Origin: Synechococcus sp. MVIR-18-1
GTDB taxonomy: Bacteria; Cyanobacteriota; Cyanobacteriia; PCC-6307; Cyanobiaceae
DNA: 64,000 nt
Assembly: GCF_014279835.1 (NCBI RefSeq)
Contig: NZ_CP047942.1
Location: 2,232,001-2,296,000, forward strand
Reading direction: 5' to 3'
Position 1 is the stretch's first letter; every line of letters starts with the position of its first letter. Below, piece after piece: positions 35,270 through 48,488 of this stretch. Below the pieces are notes generated by a model, which saw only the letters and a program-made list of their open reading frames with translations, was not told the DNA's origin and ran no database searches. Both the position numbers and the translations under genes were made by a program.

Positions 35270-35977
35270 TCAAGCTTCCTGCTCGATGTCCTGCAGCAAA
35301 GCGATATCAACTTCGACAGAAGGTCCCATCGTGGATGTGACATACAAACTTTTCCAGTAACGACCTTTAGCGCCACTGGGCTTGTTGCGATCAATGGTTT
35401 CCTGCAAGGTCTTGAGGTTTTCCAACAAGGCCTCAGCCGTGAAACTTGCTTTGCCAAAGCGGACGTGGACAATTCCGGTGCGATCAGCACGGAATTCAAG
35501 CTTGCCTGCCTTGAATTCCTGAATCGCTCCAGCCAAATCGGTGGTAACCGTTCCGGCTTTGGGATTAGGCATCAAGCCCCGTGGACCAAGAACACGACCC
35601 AATTTGGCCACCTTCGGCATCATGTCCGGGGTCGCGATCAGAAGGTCGAAATTCATTTCGCCCTTGGAGATGGCCTCAACAAGGTCCTCATCACCAGAAA
35701 GTTCAGCGCCGGCGGCCTTGGCCTCAGCAACTTTTTCACCGCGGGTGATCACCGCGATACGAACGGTCTGACCCGTTCCCTGAGGAAGCGCAACCGTCGT
35801 CCGCAGTTGCTGGTCGGTGTATTTGGGATCGATACCAAGGCGCACATGCGCCTCCATGGTTTCGTCAAATTTGGCGTTGGCGTTCTCTTTCACCAACTGA
35901 ATGGCTTCAAGAGGCTGATAGGCACGGTCCTCGATTTTGGTAACGAGGCTGGCCAGGCGTTTGGAAAGTTTTGGCAT
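35270..35977 (-). CDS. rplA: 50S ribosomal protein L1
   Basis: A 235-residue L1-stalk protein with [36 protein letters not shown], and the signature [31 protein letters not shown] (the conserved L1 motif). The ATG at 35977 is chosen because the upstream six codons (with an in-frame ATG-like start) are not conserved in homologs. rplK lies upstream by about 76 nt; the two form the usual L11 operon. Confidence 0.98.
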   Translation of the reverse strand: MPKLSKRLASLVTKIEDRAYQPLEAIQLVKENANAKFDETMEAHVRLGIDPKYTDQQLRTTVALPQGTGQTVRIAVITRGEKVAEAKAAGAELSGDEDLVEAISKGEMNFDLLIATPDMMPKVAKLGRVLGPRGLMPNPKAGTVTTDLAGAIQEFKAGKLEFRADRTGIVHVRFGKASFTAEALLENLKTLQETIDRNKPSGAKGRYWKSLYVTSTMGPSVEVDIALLQDIEQEA

Positions 35978-36053
35978 GTCAGGTGTGGGGTTCAAGCGGC
36001 ACTGAGGCCTCCCCCGAAATCAGTGAACGGAACAAACAACGAACGCAATGCGT

Positions 36054-36479
36054 TCAGTCGCTAACGGCAACACCCATGTTGCGGGCGGTGCCTTCAATGA
36101 TGCGCATGGCCGACTCAACGCTGGAGCAGTTGAGGTCGGGAAGCTTGGTCTTGGCAATCTCCTCAAGTTGGGAGCGATTGATGGAGCCAACACTGCCCTT
36201 AGCGGACTCACCGGAACCCTTTTGAATTCCAGCGGCCTTGGTAATCAGAACCGAGGCAGGCGGAGTTTTGGTGATGAAGGTGAAACTGCGGTCTTCGAAA
36301 ACCGAAATTTCAACCGGAATCACATATCCGGCCTTGTCCTGGGTGCGAGCGTTGTACTCCTTGCAGAACGCCATGATGTTGACCCCGTGCTGACCGAGGG
36401 CAGGACCCACCGGCGGTGCGGGGTTGGCTTTGCCGGCCTGAAGGGCCAGCTTGATCACAGCTACGACTTTCTTGGCCAT
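36054..36479 (-). CDS. rplK: 50S ribosomal protein L11
   Basis: A 141-residue L11 protein, part of the GTPase-associated center and required for RelA-type ribosome sensing. [34 protein letters not shown] is the conserved N-terminal domain, and the rRNA-binding C-terminal domain ends with [18 protein letters not shown] at 36479. It lies 108 nt downstream of nusG. Confidence 0.99.
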   Translation of the reverse strand: MAKKVVAVIKLALQAGKANPAPPVGPALGQHGVNIMAFCKEYNARTQDKAGYVIPVEISVFEDRSFTFITKTPPASVLITKAAGIQKGSGESAKGSVGSINRSQLEEIAKTKLPDLNCSSVESAMRIIEGTARNMGVAVSD

Positions 36480-36587
36480 CGGCAAGCGGAGTTAAACATC
36501 TGCGGATCACCGACCCCGGAGGGCGGTGCGGCGAAATGGCGAACCATCTCTAAGGCCGTCCTCCGCAGGAAACGGCCGCCGAATCAA

Positions 36588-37256
36588 TCAGTTCTGTTTA
36601 CTGATTTGAGAAAACTCAAGTTCAACTGGGGTTTCTCGACCAAAGATCGATAACAACGCTTTTAGCTTGCTGCGTTCCCCAGACACTTCGATGACCTCTC
36701 CTTGGAAGTCTTTGAAAGGACCAGCGGTCACAAGAATTTGATCGCCCTCTGCGAGATCGACTTTGACAACCGTCTTCTTCTCGGCGGCGCGCTTGAAAAT
36801 CCGATCCACCTCCTGACGACTGAGGGGACGGGGCTTGATATGGCCCCGGGCCTTGCCGGTGGCACGACGGTCTTCCGCACCAACAAAATTGATGACGTTT
36901 GGCGTGCTTCTCACCGCCATCATCGTGTCTTCATCAAGGACCATCCGGACCAACACGTAACCCGGGAAAACTTTCTCCTCGGTGGATTGACGACTGCCGT
37001 CTTTTTTAACTTTGATCGCCGGTGTCTCAGGAATCTCGATTTCAAGGATGCGAGTACTCACCCCCAGCGTCACGGCGCGCTGCTCAAGGGTGGCCTTGAC
37101 CTTTTTCTCACAGCTTGAGGCCACCTGCACCGCGTACCAACGGGCAACGGATGTACGTGCAGGCATCGACTCAAGCGTGCCGTCCTCTCCCTCATTGGGC
37201 GCTGGCAGATCAAGCACCTCGGTGCTCTCCTGCTGGGTGGTTTCGAGGTCAGACAC
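36588..37256 (-). CDS. nusG: Transcription termination/antitermination protein NusG
   Basis: A 222-residue NusG. After a ~35-residue acidic cyanobacterial extension, the NGN domain reads ARWYAVQVASSCEKKVKATLEQRA with VFPGYVLVRMVLDEDTMMAVRSTPNVINFVG. The KOW domain is EGDQILVTAGPFKDFQGEVIEVSGERSKLKALLSIFGRETPVELEFSQI. It binds RNA polymerase and modulates elongation and Rho termination. It starts at GTG 37256, 51 nt after secE. Confidence 0.98.
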   Translation of the reverse strand: MSDLETTQQESTEVLDLPAPNEGEDGTLESMPARTSVARWYAVQVASSCEKKVKATLEQRAVTLGVSTRILEIEIPETPAIKVKKDGSRQSTEEKVFPGYVLVRMVLDEDTMMAVRSTPNVINFVGAEDRRATGKARGHIKPRPLSRQEVDRIFKRAAEKKTVVKVDLAEGDQILVTAGPFKDFQGEVIEVSGERSKLKALLSIFGRETPVELEFSQISKQN

Positions 37257-37307
37257 GGATGCGGACGAACAATTGGGACAAAGGCGATCTGTTGCAAAAG
37301 CAACAGA

Positions 37308-37547
37308 TCAACGGAACACCTGAGAAGCGGCCCAACCGTAGAAACGGCTGAGGGCTGAGATAGCCGCGGCCGAAAGGCTCACCATCAAGATCACAGCCAC
37401 TGATTCACTGAATAGCTGCTGACGGCTGGGCCAGACCACCAACTTCAGCTCTTCAAAAGTGGCAGCTAAAAAACCACCCCTTCGGCCTGTTTCAGCCGGT
37501 GTTTGCGGGGAAGCTGTTTCGGTGTCCTCGGAAGTAGGGCTGGTCAC
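37308..37547 (-). CDS. secE: Preprotein translocase subunit SecE
   Basis: A 79-residue single-span SecE. After a polar N-terminus comes FLAATFEELKLVVWPSRQQLFSESVAVI (the conserved amphipathic helix with L-V-W-P-S-R), then the membrane helix VILMVSLSAAAISALSRFYGWAA. It clamps SecY in the plasma/thylakoid membrane. I use the GTG at 37547; a longer ORF starts upstream but that would add a non-conserved tail. Confidence 0.95.
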   Translation of the reverse strand: MTSPTSEDTETASPQTPAETGRRGGFLAATFEELKLVVWPSRQQLFSESVAVILMVSLSAAAISALSRFYGWAASQVFR

Positions 37548-37629
37548 GAATCTTGCGATGCCGGAACTGACGCCGGTGCCTTGGGCACGTGACGGCAAAC
37601 AAGCATCCTACTGGACGCTTAACAAGCAT

Positions 37630-40473
<2,844 letters not shown>

Positions 40474-40488
40474 GGGGTTGGGGCGTGA

Positions 40489-42282
<1,794 letters not shown>

Positions 42283-42560
42283 GTCAGACCAACACTTTCC
42301 CCTTTCGCGGGACTCCAGCGGATCACTGGGTCACTGCTTGCGCGGCTGACCCACCAGAGCGATGCGCACCTCAATGGAGTGGGACAGACAAGGCAAAGAT
42401 CAACGACTCAGGCAATATTTAGTGGCACCAATTGACAGCAGATAGGAGCGACTTCTTCCTTGATTCAGCTGTCAGCGTGCAAACCAGAAGGAAGCACGAG
42501 TTTGAGCTTGCAGAAGAGGCTGGTGACGCAATGAAATCTCTGATCAGGAAAGAATATCCT

Positions 42561-44249
42561 TCAAGATGAACGCTCAGTTCCTGACAACGTCTCAATCCGT
42601 CCGTCCCGGCGCAATTTCACTTGCAGCTTCAACCAGCCCATCCCAACCGGAAGAGCCGCGCCTAAAGGAAGTAAAGCCCAAAGTGGCCTAGCGCTAGCAC
42701 CCATCAAAGCGGCTGCCACGGCAAGGCCGCCAAGCAACACCGATTGACCGATCGAATGCTGGGCCGTGACCATTCTCCGAAACTGACGGTCTGATTCACC
42801 CATCCGGATCTGGAGTTGCAGATCCCCTTGCTCCAGGCGCTCCAGGCTTTCGTCCAACCGACGCGGAAGGCCAACAGCCCTTGAGCTAATGGCACCGACC
42901 TGACGGCCAAATTCATTCAAAAGATCATTGGAGCCAGATCCACTGGAAGTCATGAGCGGCAGCAGATAGGGCTTGGCAATCGCCACAAGGCTAAAGCCGG
43001 GATCAAGGCTTTTGCCGACCCCTTCAAAGGTGGAAAGGGCCCGCATCACAAAGATCAGCTCCACAGGCAGGCGAAACGGCTGTCCGTACACCAGTTCGTA
43101 AAGGTCTCCCGAGAGTTTTTCAATCACGGAGCTACTGAATGGCGGCGTGAGTGCCTCCTTCAGCATCAGACGCACCAAGCGGCGCACCGGCCCCACATCA
43201 ACACCAGTGGCGATCACTCCAGCCGCTTGCATCTCATCGACAAGCGAGGCAGCATCCCTTGCAGCGGCAGCTCTCACCATCCCCCCCAAACGCCTGCGTA
43301 GACGCTCGGATAGTTGACCCATCATCCCGAAGTCGTAATAGATCAGCGCTCCATCAGCCGCAACCGCCAAATTCCCTGGATGCGGATCGGCATGGAAAAA
43401 CCCGAATCGCACGAGCTGCTGCAAATAACTAGCTGAGCCGATCTCCGCCACTTTGGAGGGATCAATCCCAGCGTCTAAAAGAGCCGCACGATCGTTGATT
43501 TTGATCCCTGGCAAGTAGTCAAGACAGAGCACTCGCCTTGTACTGAGTTCCCAGACCACCCCAGGCACTCGGATGTTCGGATCATCGAGAAACTGCTGTC
43601 GAAACCGTGCGGCGTGCTGAGCTTCAAGACGAAAATCAAGCTCTCGGAGCAACACACGCCTGCACTCCTGCGCCATTGCCACCCAGTCGCGCCCACGTCC
43701 CCATTTGGGATGACGCTGCAGCACAGCAGCAACCTGCTGCATCACCTCTAGATCCAGCCGAAACACACGCTCCAATCCAGGGCGCTGAATCTTCAGCACC
43801 ACCTGGCGACCACTGCGAAGACTCGCCCGATGCACCTGGGCCAAAGACGCCGCAGCGATGGGCTGCTCATCTAAATCAATGATTTCTGCGCAGCGGGCAC
43901 CCAGCTCCTCCTCAAGGACGGACTGGGCACGGTCAAAGGAAAAGGATGGAACACGGTCCTGCAGTGCCGCCAATTCAGAGACCCAACCGGCTGGCAAGAC
44001 ATCAGGCCGAGCCGATAACAACTGACCGAGCTTGATAAACGCCGATCCCAGTTGAAGGAGCTCCTGCGTCAGCCAGCGTGCACGCAACTGCTGGCGCGCT
44101 TCACGCCGCTCTGGAGTTGGACCCCCCGGATAGCTGAAGTCTCTGGCATCCCACCACAAAAACAACAGCAGGGTGAGAACAGCACGCCAAATACGTAGTC
44201 CGCGGAACGCCCTGCGCAGCAACGCCTTCAAGCGAGTGAACAGGATCAC
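42561..44249 (-). CDS. UbiB/ABC1 family atypical protein kinase
   Basis: A 562-residue ABC1/ADCK/UbiB member. Present are KLGQLLSARPDVLPAGWVSELAALQDRVP (the ABC1 KxGQ motif), AAASLAQVHRASLRSGRQVVLKIQRPG, LDYLPGIKI, GFFHADPHPGNLAVA (the catalytic-loop equivalent HADPHPGN) and YYDFGMMGQL (DFG). Two membrane helices follow at the C-terminus (SVLLGGLAVAAALMGASARPLWALLPLGAALPVG). Members help quinone biosynthesis; cyanobacterial ones are linked to plastoquinone or tocopherol metabolism. The GTG at 44249 overlaps the upstream stop as GTGA, so it is coupled to the 110-residue gene. Confidence 0.92.
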   Translation of the reverse strand: MILFTRLKALLRRAFRGLRIWRAVLTLLLFLWWDARDFSYPGGPTPERREARQQLRARWLTQELLQLGSAFIKLGQLLSARPDVLPAGWVSELAALQDRVPSFSFDRAQSVLEEELGARCAEIIDLDEQPIAAASLAQVHRASLRSGRQVVLKIQRPGLERVFRLDLEVMQQVAAVLQRHPKWGRGRDWVAMAQECRRVLLRELDFRLEAQHAARFRQQFLDDPNIRVPGVVWELSTRRVLCLDYLPGIKINDRAALLDAGIDPSKVAEIGSASYLQQLVRFGFFHADPHPGNLAVAADGALIYYDFGMMGQLSERLRRRLGGMVRAAAARDAASLVDEMQAAGVIATGVDVGPVRRLVRLMLKEALTPPFSSSVIEKLSGDLYELVYGQPFRLPVELIFVMRALSTFEGVGKSLDPGFSLVAIAKPYLLPLMTSSGSGSNDLLNEFGRQVGAISSRAVGLPRRLDESLERLEQGDLQLQIRMGESDRQFRRMVTAQHSIGQSVLLGGLAVAAALMGASARPLWALLPLGAALPVGMGWLKLQVKLRRDGRIETLSGTERSS

Positions 44250-44569
44250 GACCGCTCCTCCATGCGCATCCCTAGTTCAGCGACCCGTGCTCGCAGCTGA
44301 TCAATCTTGGTTTGCAAGCTCTCCTCCTCAACGGATGAAGCAGGCGAGGACTCCGCATCCACCCCATGTCCAGACCCTTCTCGATCAAGTCTGTCTGCTT
44401 CAGCCTTCACTTCTTCCTGAAACAGATCCCATTCCTGGCGAACACGATCGGGCGCATCTTGCACCAACACAGCCAATCCAGCGGCAGCATCAGCCACACC
44501 GTGACCCATCCGAGCGATCACACGATGCATCGCCGCTCTGAGCAGAGCATCTCGGGAGGTCATGGCCAT
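44246..44569 (-). CDS. Small conserved hypothetical protein, coupled to UbiB-like kinase
   Basis: A 107-residue helical, acidic protein. N-terminal helix SRDALLRAAMHRVIARMGHGV, then an amphipathic VQDAPDRVRQEWDLFQEEVKAEADRL, a low-complexity Ser/Glu-rich stretch and a C-terminal coiled coil LQTKIDQLRARVAELGMRMEERS. The stop overlaps the UbiB-like start (GTGA), implying coupled expression. No catalytic motif is visible. The ATG at 44569 is the preferred start; an ATG two codons later is possible. Confidence 0.75.
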   Translation of the reverse strand: MAMTSRDALLRAAMHRVIARMGHGVADAAAGLAVLVQDAPDRVRQEWDLFQEEVKAEADRLDREGSGHGVDAESSPASSVEEESLQTKIDQLRARVAELGMRMEERS

Positions 44570-44622
44570 TCGTCTCAACCCTGGAACTGTGGCAGATTCA
44601 GCCCCCGATCAGCGACGTTCGA

Positions 44623-45291
44623 TCAAGGAGCGGGAGGCGCCTCAATTGGAGTGAAGAAGAGATCTGTTGCCGCCGGTGCGTCTTCAATAACGACGGAATC
44701 AACCACCACTGGAGCGTCTAGCTCTACCGCGGGGGTCGGCTGAACCAACTCGGGGGCCTCAGTCGGCAACGCGTTTGGCGCAGCCAAAGGGAGTTCTGGG
44801 TCGAGCAGCTCAGTAGGAGCGTCAGCCTCCAACAGAGTCGTTTCGTTCAGGGTTGGCATGTCTTCAAGCGGACGGGGGGCATCCACGAGGGCTTGCTGAC
44901 TGCGATCACGCTCCATCGCTGCCTCAGCGATGCGCTCAGCCTCCTCTTTCGCTTTGCGCTGCTCCAATTCCTTAGCGAGCTTGGCTTTTTTCAGCGCATT
45001 CGCCTGCTTGGATGCCTTCGCATCGATCAATTCTTTGGCCGCGACATCAGCCTCAAGCGTCCCGGTCTCTCCATGTCGAAGCCGCAGCTCCTCGAGGCTT
45101 TCCCCTGGGAATGCACGTGCCCTAAAAGACTGGGGCTCAGCCTGGTCCAAGCCAGATCGGATCAAAACAACGCGCTGTGTAATGCCATAACCAAGCGCGA
45201 AGCACGCCCCTGCAACGAGGGGACCAACCCAAAAGCGCGGACGCGCCGGACGCTTGGACTTCGGCTTAGAGGCATTGGTCTCGGCGGGCAT
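44623..45291 (-). CDS. Single-span membrane protein with coiled coil and Pro/Ala-rich tail
   Basis: A 222-residue protein. A Lys/Arg-rich start (ASKPKSKRPARPRFW), one membrane helix (VGPLVAGACFALGYGIT), then a basic/acidic coiled coil (ELIDAKASKQANALKKAKLAKELEQRKAKEEAERIAEAAMERDR). A long acidic Pro/Ala/Glu tail follows with repeated LPTEAPELVQPTPAVELDAPVVV-like stretches. The layout (cytoplasmic basic tail, one TM, extended periplasmic tail) recalls TonB-like or cell-wall-spanning proteins, but there is no TonB C-terminal domain. Function unknown. Confidence 0.7.
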   Translation of the reverse strand: MPAETNASKPKSKRPARPRFWVGPLVAGACFALGYGITQRVVLIRSGLDQAEPQSFRARAFPGESLEELRLRHGETGTLEADVAAKELIDAKASKQANALKKAKLAKELEQRKAKEEAERIAEAAMERDRSQQALVDAPRPLEDMPTLNETTLLEADAPTELLDPELPLAAPNALPTEAPELVQPTPAVELDAPVVVDSVVIEDAPAATDLFFTPIEAPPAP

Positions 45292-45338
45292 CAACAGGTC
45301 CTCCTCAGCGCAACCATCTTTGCAGCGATGTCCAGGCC

Positions 45339-46574
45339 TCAGGTGGTGTAGTCGGCATTAATGCGAACGTACTGATCGGAAAGATCGCATCCCCAGGCGA
45401 TCGCCTGACCTGCACCATCACCAAGAGACAGGCGAATCTGCACCGTGTCATCCACGAGATATTCACCACAAGCGCGTTCACTGAGATAGGCAGACGCTGC
45501 AGCCCGATCGAATGACAACGGCTGTCCCTCTGACATCAGCTGGTGAGGGCCAATCCAAAGAGCCACCGCACAGGCGTCAAACGCAACACCTGCACGACCC
45601 GCTGCCGCCACGATCCGTCCCCAGTTGGGATCCCTGCCGTGAACTGCCGTTTTGACCAACGACGAGCCACAAATGGTGCGCGCAATCTGTCGCGCCTCCG
45701 TCTCTGAATCGGTGCCCTCCACCTGCACTTCCATCAAGCAGGTAGCTCCCTCGCCATCGCGAGCAATCGAGCGAGCCAGATGCTGGGCCACCAAGGTCAA
45801 CCCCTCCTCTAATGCCTCGAGTTGATCCTCTAGCAGAGACTCTCCTGCCGCGAAGGCCAAGAACGTGTCATTGGTGCTGGTGTCACCATCCACAGTGATG
45901 GCGTTAAACGAACGATTCACCGCCCTGCAAACCATGTCTTGCCACAGGTCACAGGGCACAGCGACATCACAACTGAGATAGCCGAGCATCGTGGCCATGT
46001 TGGGGTGAATCATCCCGGACCCCTTCGCCATCCCACCGATCCGCACCCGGCGCCCGCCCAACACAGCCTCCAAGGCGATCTGCTTCTCCACCAGATCCGT
46101 CGTCAGAATGGCCTGAGCAGCTGCACCACCACCATCAGGGGCTAAGGAGCTCACCAATGGATCCACCGCGGCAAGAAGGGGATCGATCACGATCGGTACA
46201 CCGATCACCCCGGTCGAGCAAATCAAGACCTCGTCCTGAGATAAACCCAGACGATCTGCAACCGCTTCTGTGATCAGAAGGCTGTCGGCAAGACCCCGAT
46301 CACCGGTACAAGCATTGGCCTGCCCGGAATTGGTCACCACGGCTCGCACGCGACCGGACGTCACTTGCAGACGATCCGCACAAAGATCCACGCAGGCGGC
46401 GCGGACAATGGATGTGGTGAAGGTACCAGCACAGACCGCAGCCTCTGGTGCCAGCAAAAGGGAGAGGTCAGGTTTTCCAGATGGCTTGAGACCTGCGCTT
46501 AAGCCCGCCGCCTTGAAGCCGGAGGGAGCAGTGATTCCTCCGGAGATTGGAGACCAGATCACAGATTCCGTCAT
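45339..46574 (-). CDS. argJ: Bifunctional glutamate N-acetyltransferase / amino-acid N-acetyltransferase
   Basis: ArgJ transfers acetyl from N-acetylornithine to glutamate and can also use acetyl-CoA in the arginine cycle. The 411-residue protein has VVTNSGQANACTG, ICSTGVIGVP, and the self-cleavage site NMATMLGYLSCDV (nucleophile Thr of the A-T-M-L motif, splitting alpha and beta subunits), plus KTAVHGRDPNWGRIVAAAGRAGV. The C-terminal end reads YVRINADYTT, as usual. Divergent from coaE with 36 nt between. Confidence 0.97.
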   Translation of the reverse strand: MTESVIWSPISGGITAPSGFKAAGLSAGLKPSGKPDLSLLLAPEAAVCAGTFTTSIVRAACVDLCADRLQVTSGRVRAVVTNSGQANACTGDRGLADSLLITEAVADRLGLSQDEVLICSTGVIGVPIVIDPLLAAVDPLVSSLAPDGGGAAAQAILTTDLVEKQIALEAVLGGRRVRIGGMAKGSGMIHPNMATMLGYLSCDVAVPCDLWQDMVCRAVNRSFNAITVDGDTSTNDTFLAFAAGESLLEDQLEALEEGLTLVAQHLARSIARDGEGATCLMEVQVEGTDSETEARQIARTICGSSLVKTAVHGRDPNWGRIVAAAGRAGVAFDACAVALWIGPHQLMSEGQPLSFDRAAASAYLSERACGEYLVDDTVQIRLSLGDGAGQAIAWGCDLSDQYVRINADYTT

Positions 46575-46610
46575 TGATCAGGGAGCAAAACCAACCGAGC
46601 AGCTCTTTCT

Positions 46611-47330
46611 ATGCTTTTTACGACGGCATCGCCCAGCTCTGGAAGAGACGGCAAGGTCATACTTTCAAGGGACGAACCCCTTTCCTTGAGTGAAAGACAA
46701 CGCTGGGAAGGACGGCACCGGCGCATCGGCCTAACAGGTGGCATCGCCAGTGGAAAAAGCAGCGTTGGCGAGTACCTAGCAACGATTGGTCTACCGGTTC
46801 TGGATGCCGACGCCTATGCCCGCAGGGCTCTATCCAACGGAACCCAAGCTGCTGAAGCAGTCCTACAGCGGTATGGAAGCCGGGTGAAATACCCATTGGA
46901 TTCCATCAGTGCTGAGCATGTTCCATCCCGACCTATCAACCGCAGCGCCCTAGGGCAAATCGTGTTCAACGACCCTGAGGAACGGAAATGGTTAGAGCAG
47001 CTGATCCATCCCATCGTTTTAGACAGCTTCGAAAAGGAGATTGCTCAGCAACCAAAAACAACAGCCTTGGTGCTGATGATTCCTTTGCTCTTTGAAGCCA
47101 GTCTGCAAACGATGTGTTCAGAGATATGGGTCGTGCACTGTGACCCAGAACAGCAATTGCAGCGGTTATGCAGGCGCGATGGGTTGGATGAATCGACTGC
47201 TTTGGCGCGGATCAAGTCGCAATGGCCCCTCAGTGAGAAATGTCAACGCGCCGATCTCGTGCTCGACAACAGCAGTGATCATGACGTTTGGAAGAGACAA
47301 ATCACGTCACAACTCAATCAATTCAACTGA
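46611..47330 (+). CDS. coaE: Dephospho-CoA kinase
   Basis: Last step of coenzyme A synthesis, phosphorylating dephospho-CoA at the 3' hydroxyl. P-loop IGLTGGIASGKSSVGEYLA, VLDADAYARRAL with the catalytic Asp, then RSALGQIVFNDPEERKWLEQLIHPIV and LVLMIPLLFEASLQTMCSEIWVVHCDPEQQLQRL. The ATG at 46611 gives 239 residues with a 30-residue N-terminal addition; starting at the TTG about 25 codons later (before SLSERQRWEGRH) would match the usual length better. Which start is used is uncertain. Confidence 0.93.
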   Translation: MLFTTASPSSGRDGKVILSRDEPLSLSERQRWEGRHRRIGLTGGIASGKSSVGEYLATIGLPVLDADAYARRALSNGTQAAEAVLQRYGSRVKYPLDSISAEHVPSRPINRSALGQIVFNDPEERKWLEQLIHPIVLDSFEKEIAQQPKTTALVLMIPLLFEASLQTMCSEIWVVHCDPEQQLQRLCRRDGLDESTALARIKSQWPLSEKCQRADLVLDNSSDHDVWKRQITSQLNQFN

Positions 47331-47387
47331 GCTCCTCGGCTTCTGACCCACTACCAGAAGAACTGTTTTAGGTGAATGAGTCCACCC

Positions 47388-47403
47388 TGTGATCAAGATC
47401 ACA
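47388..47403 (+). promoter_or_regulatory. CRP-type palindrome upstream of the RTX-like gene, with conserved leader
   Basis: TGTGATCAAGATCACA is a perfect TGTGA-N6-TCACA palindrome and differs by one base from the E. coli CRP consensus core TGTGATCTAGATCACA. It ends 99 nt before the ATG at 47503. A hairpin follows at 47462-47477 (GGGG, loop AAACAACA, CCCC). The same ~100-bp block with the same spacings occurs before each of the five tandem genes at 48.4-52 kb. A matching CRP-like protein (60113-60808) is encoded nearby. No convincing -10 box was identified. Confidence 0.75.
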
Positions 47404-47502
47404 GCACCGCTTGATCCTGGTCATCACTTCAGACATTGATTCGGGAGATGGTGTGTTCATCGGGGAAACAACACCCCAATCACTCACACCAACTTCAAAA
47501 TC

Positions 47503-48225
47503 ATGGCTTTCAAATTCCTCATGCCCTGGGAACAATCCTTTCAAGGCAATAATGCAAATGACACAGTCCTCAACTTTGGAGGAAGCAACAAAAGCATCAA
47601 TGTTGGAGAAGGAGACAACCTCGTCTACAGCATTGGGAATAACACTGAAGCAACCTCAGGCAATGGTGACGATACGTTCGTGATGCTTGGTAGCGACCAA
47701 ACAATTAAATCAACAGGTGGAGACAACTGGGTCCTGACTGGCTATGGAGACGACACCATCAGCTTGGGTGGAGGCGATGACAGCGTTACTTCCTTTGGCG
47801 GTAATAACACCATCGGGACCGGAGACGGTGATGACCGCATCACAACAGGGAATGGCAGAGATTGGCTGATTGGCGGCGGCGGTGATGATGTCCTGAGTGC
47901 AGGGGGTGGCTTTAATTACATGAATGGTGGAGAAGGCGACGACACTCTTATTGGTAAGGGAACAGTTATGGATGCCATGACTGGTGGAAGTGGCGCTGAT
48001 CTTTTTGATATCTCTGAGGCCCAGGGCGATGTTCAAATCAATGATTTCTCTTTTGCAGAAGGTGATGTATTGAGAATGGATGAATCAATTTTTGGAGCTG
48101 CCTTCTATACAGGATCACTCCAGCAAGGCAATGATGCTGTTGTTGACTACAGCGGAGGAACAATTACTGTTAAAGGCTTCTTCTCAGAAGGCGGGATTAA
48201 CATCAATCAAATCGAATTAGTCTAA
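47503..48225 (+). CDS. RTX-like calcium-binding protein
   Basis: A 240-residue acidic protein with Gly/Asp-rich nonapeptide-like repeats from residue ~50 to ~150 (for example GGGDDSVTSFGG, GTGDGDDRITTGNGRDWL, GGGGDDVL, GGEGDDTLIGKG), matching the hemolysin-type calcium-binding GGxGxDxUx pattern. There is no N-terminal signal peptide; a C-terminal ~70-residue domain (ADLFDISEAQGDVQINDF to the end) resembles the peptidase-M10/type I secretion end region. Type I export and surface or extracellular location are inferred. The leader and CRP site match those of the tandem array downstream. A terminator follows at 48335-48358. Confidence 0.85.
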   Translation: MAFKFLMPWEQSFQGNNANDTVLNFGGSNKSINVGEGDNLVYSIGNNTEATSGNGDDTFVMLGSDQTIKSTGGDNWVLTGYGDDTISLGGGDDSVTSFGGNNTIGTGDGDDRITTGNGRDWLIGGGGDDVLSAGGGFNYMNGGEGDDTLIGKGTVMDAMTGGSGADLFDISEAQGDVQINDFSFAEGDVLRMDESIFGAAFYTGSLQQGNDAVVDYSGGTITVKGFFSEGGININQIELV

Positions 48226-48334
48226 TCCACGGCTTCTGTTCCCATCATTGATAGCTTTCACTTCGGTTCATACAACTGAGAAAATCAGCAAGTCTAGGCA
48301 TTAACATTGTTCTTCTATCTAAATGCTTACCAAA

Positions 48335-48358
48335 CTCCGCCACGAGCGGAGTTTTTTT
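48335..48358 (+). terminator. Rho-independent terminator after the RTX-like gene
   Basis: CTCCGC and GCGGAG form a perfect 6-bp stem with a CACGA loop followed by seven T residues. It isolates the RTX-like transcript from the tandem array that starts 17 nt later. Confidence 0.92.
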
Positions 48359-48374
48359 AATGCCTGACTGAACC

Positions 48375-48390
48375 TGTGACCAAGATCACA
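48375..48390 (+). promoter_or_regulatory. CRP-type palindrome, array copy 1
   Basis: TGTGACCAAGATCACA, with both half-sites TGTGA and TCACA intact. The 3' flank is AACACC. The ATG of gene 1 starts 99 nt after the site, the same spacing as in the RTX-like gene. Leader hairpin: GGGGG at 48449-48453, CCCCC at 48462-48466. Confidence 0.72.
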
Positions 48391-48488
48391 ACACCGCTTG
48401 ATCCAGCTCATCACCTCAGCCGTTGATTCGAAAGATGGTGTGTTCATCGGGGGAAACGACACCCCCAACACTCACACCTCTTTCACCG

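Noticed and set aside
42420-42566. Short plus-strand open frame between eno and the UbiB-like gene
   Set aside because: Under 50 codons, lacks a good start near its 5' end and shows no recognisable pattern; probably chance.
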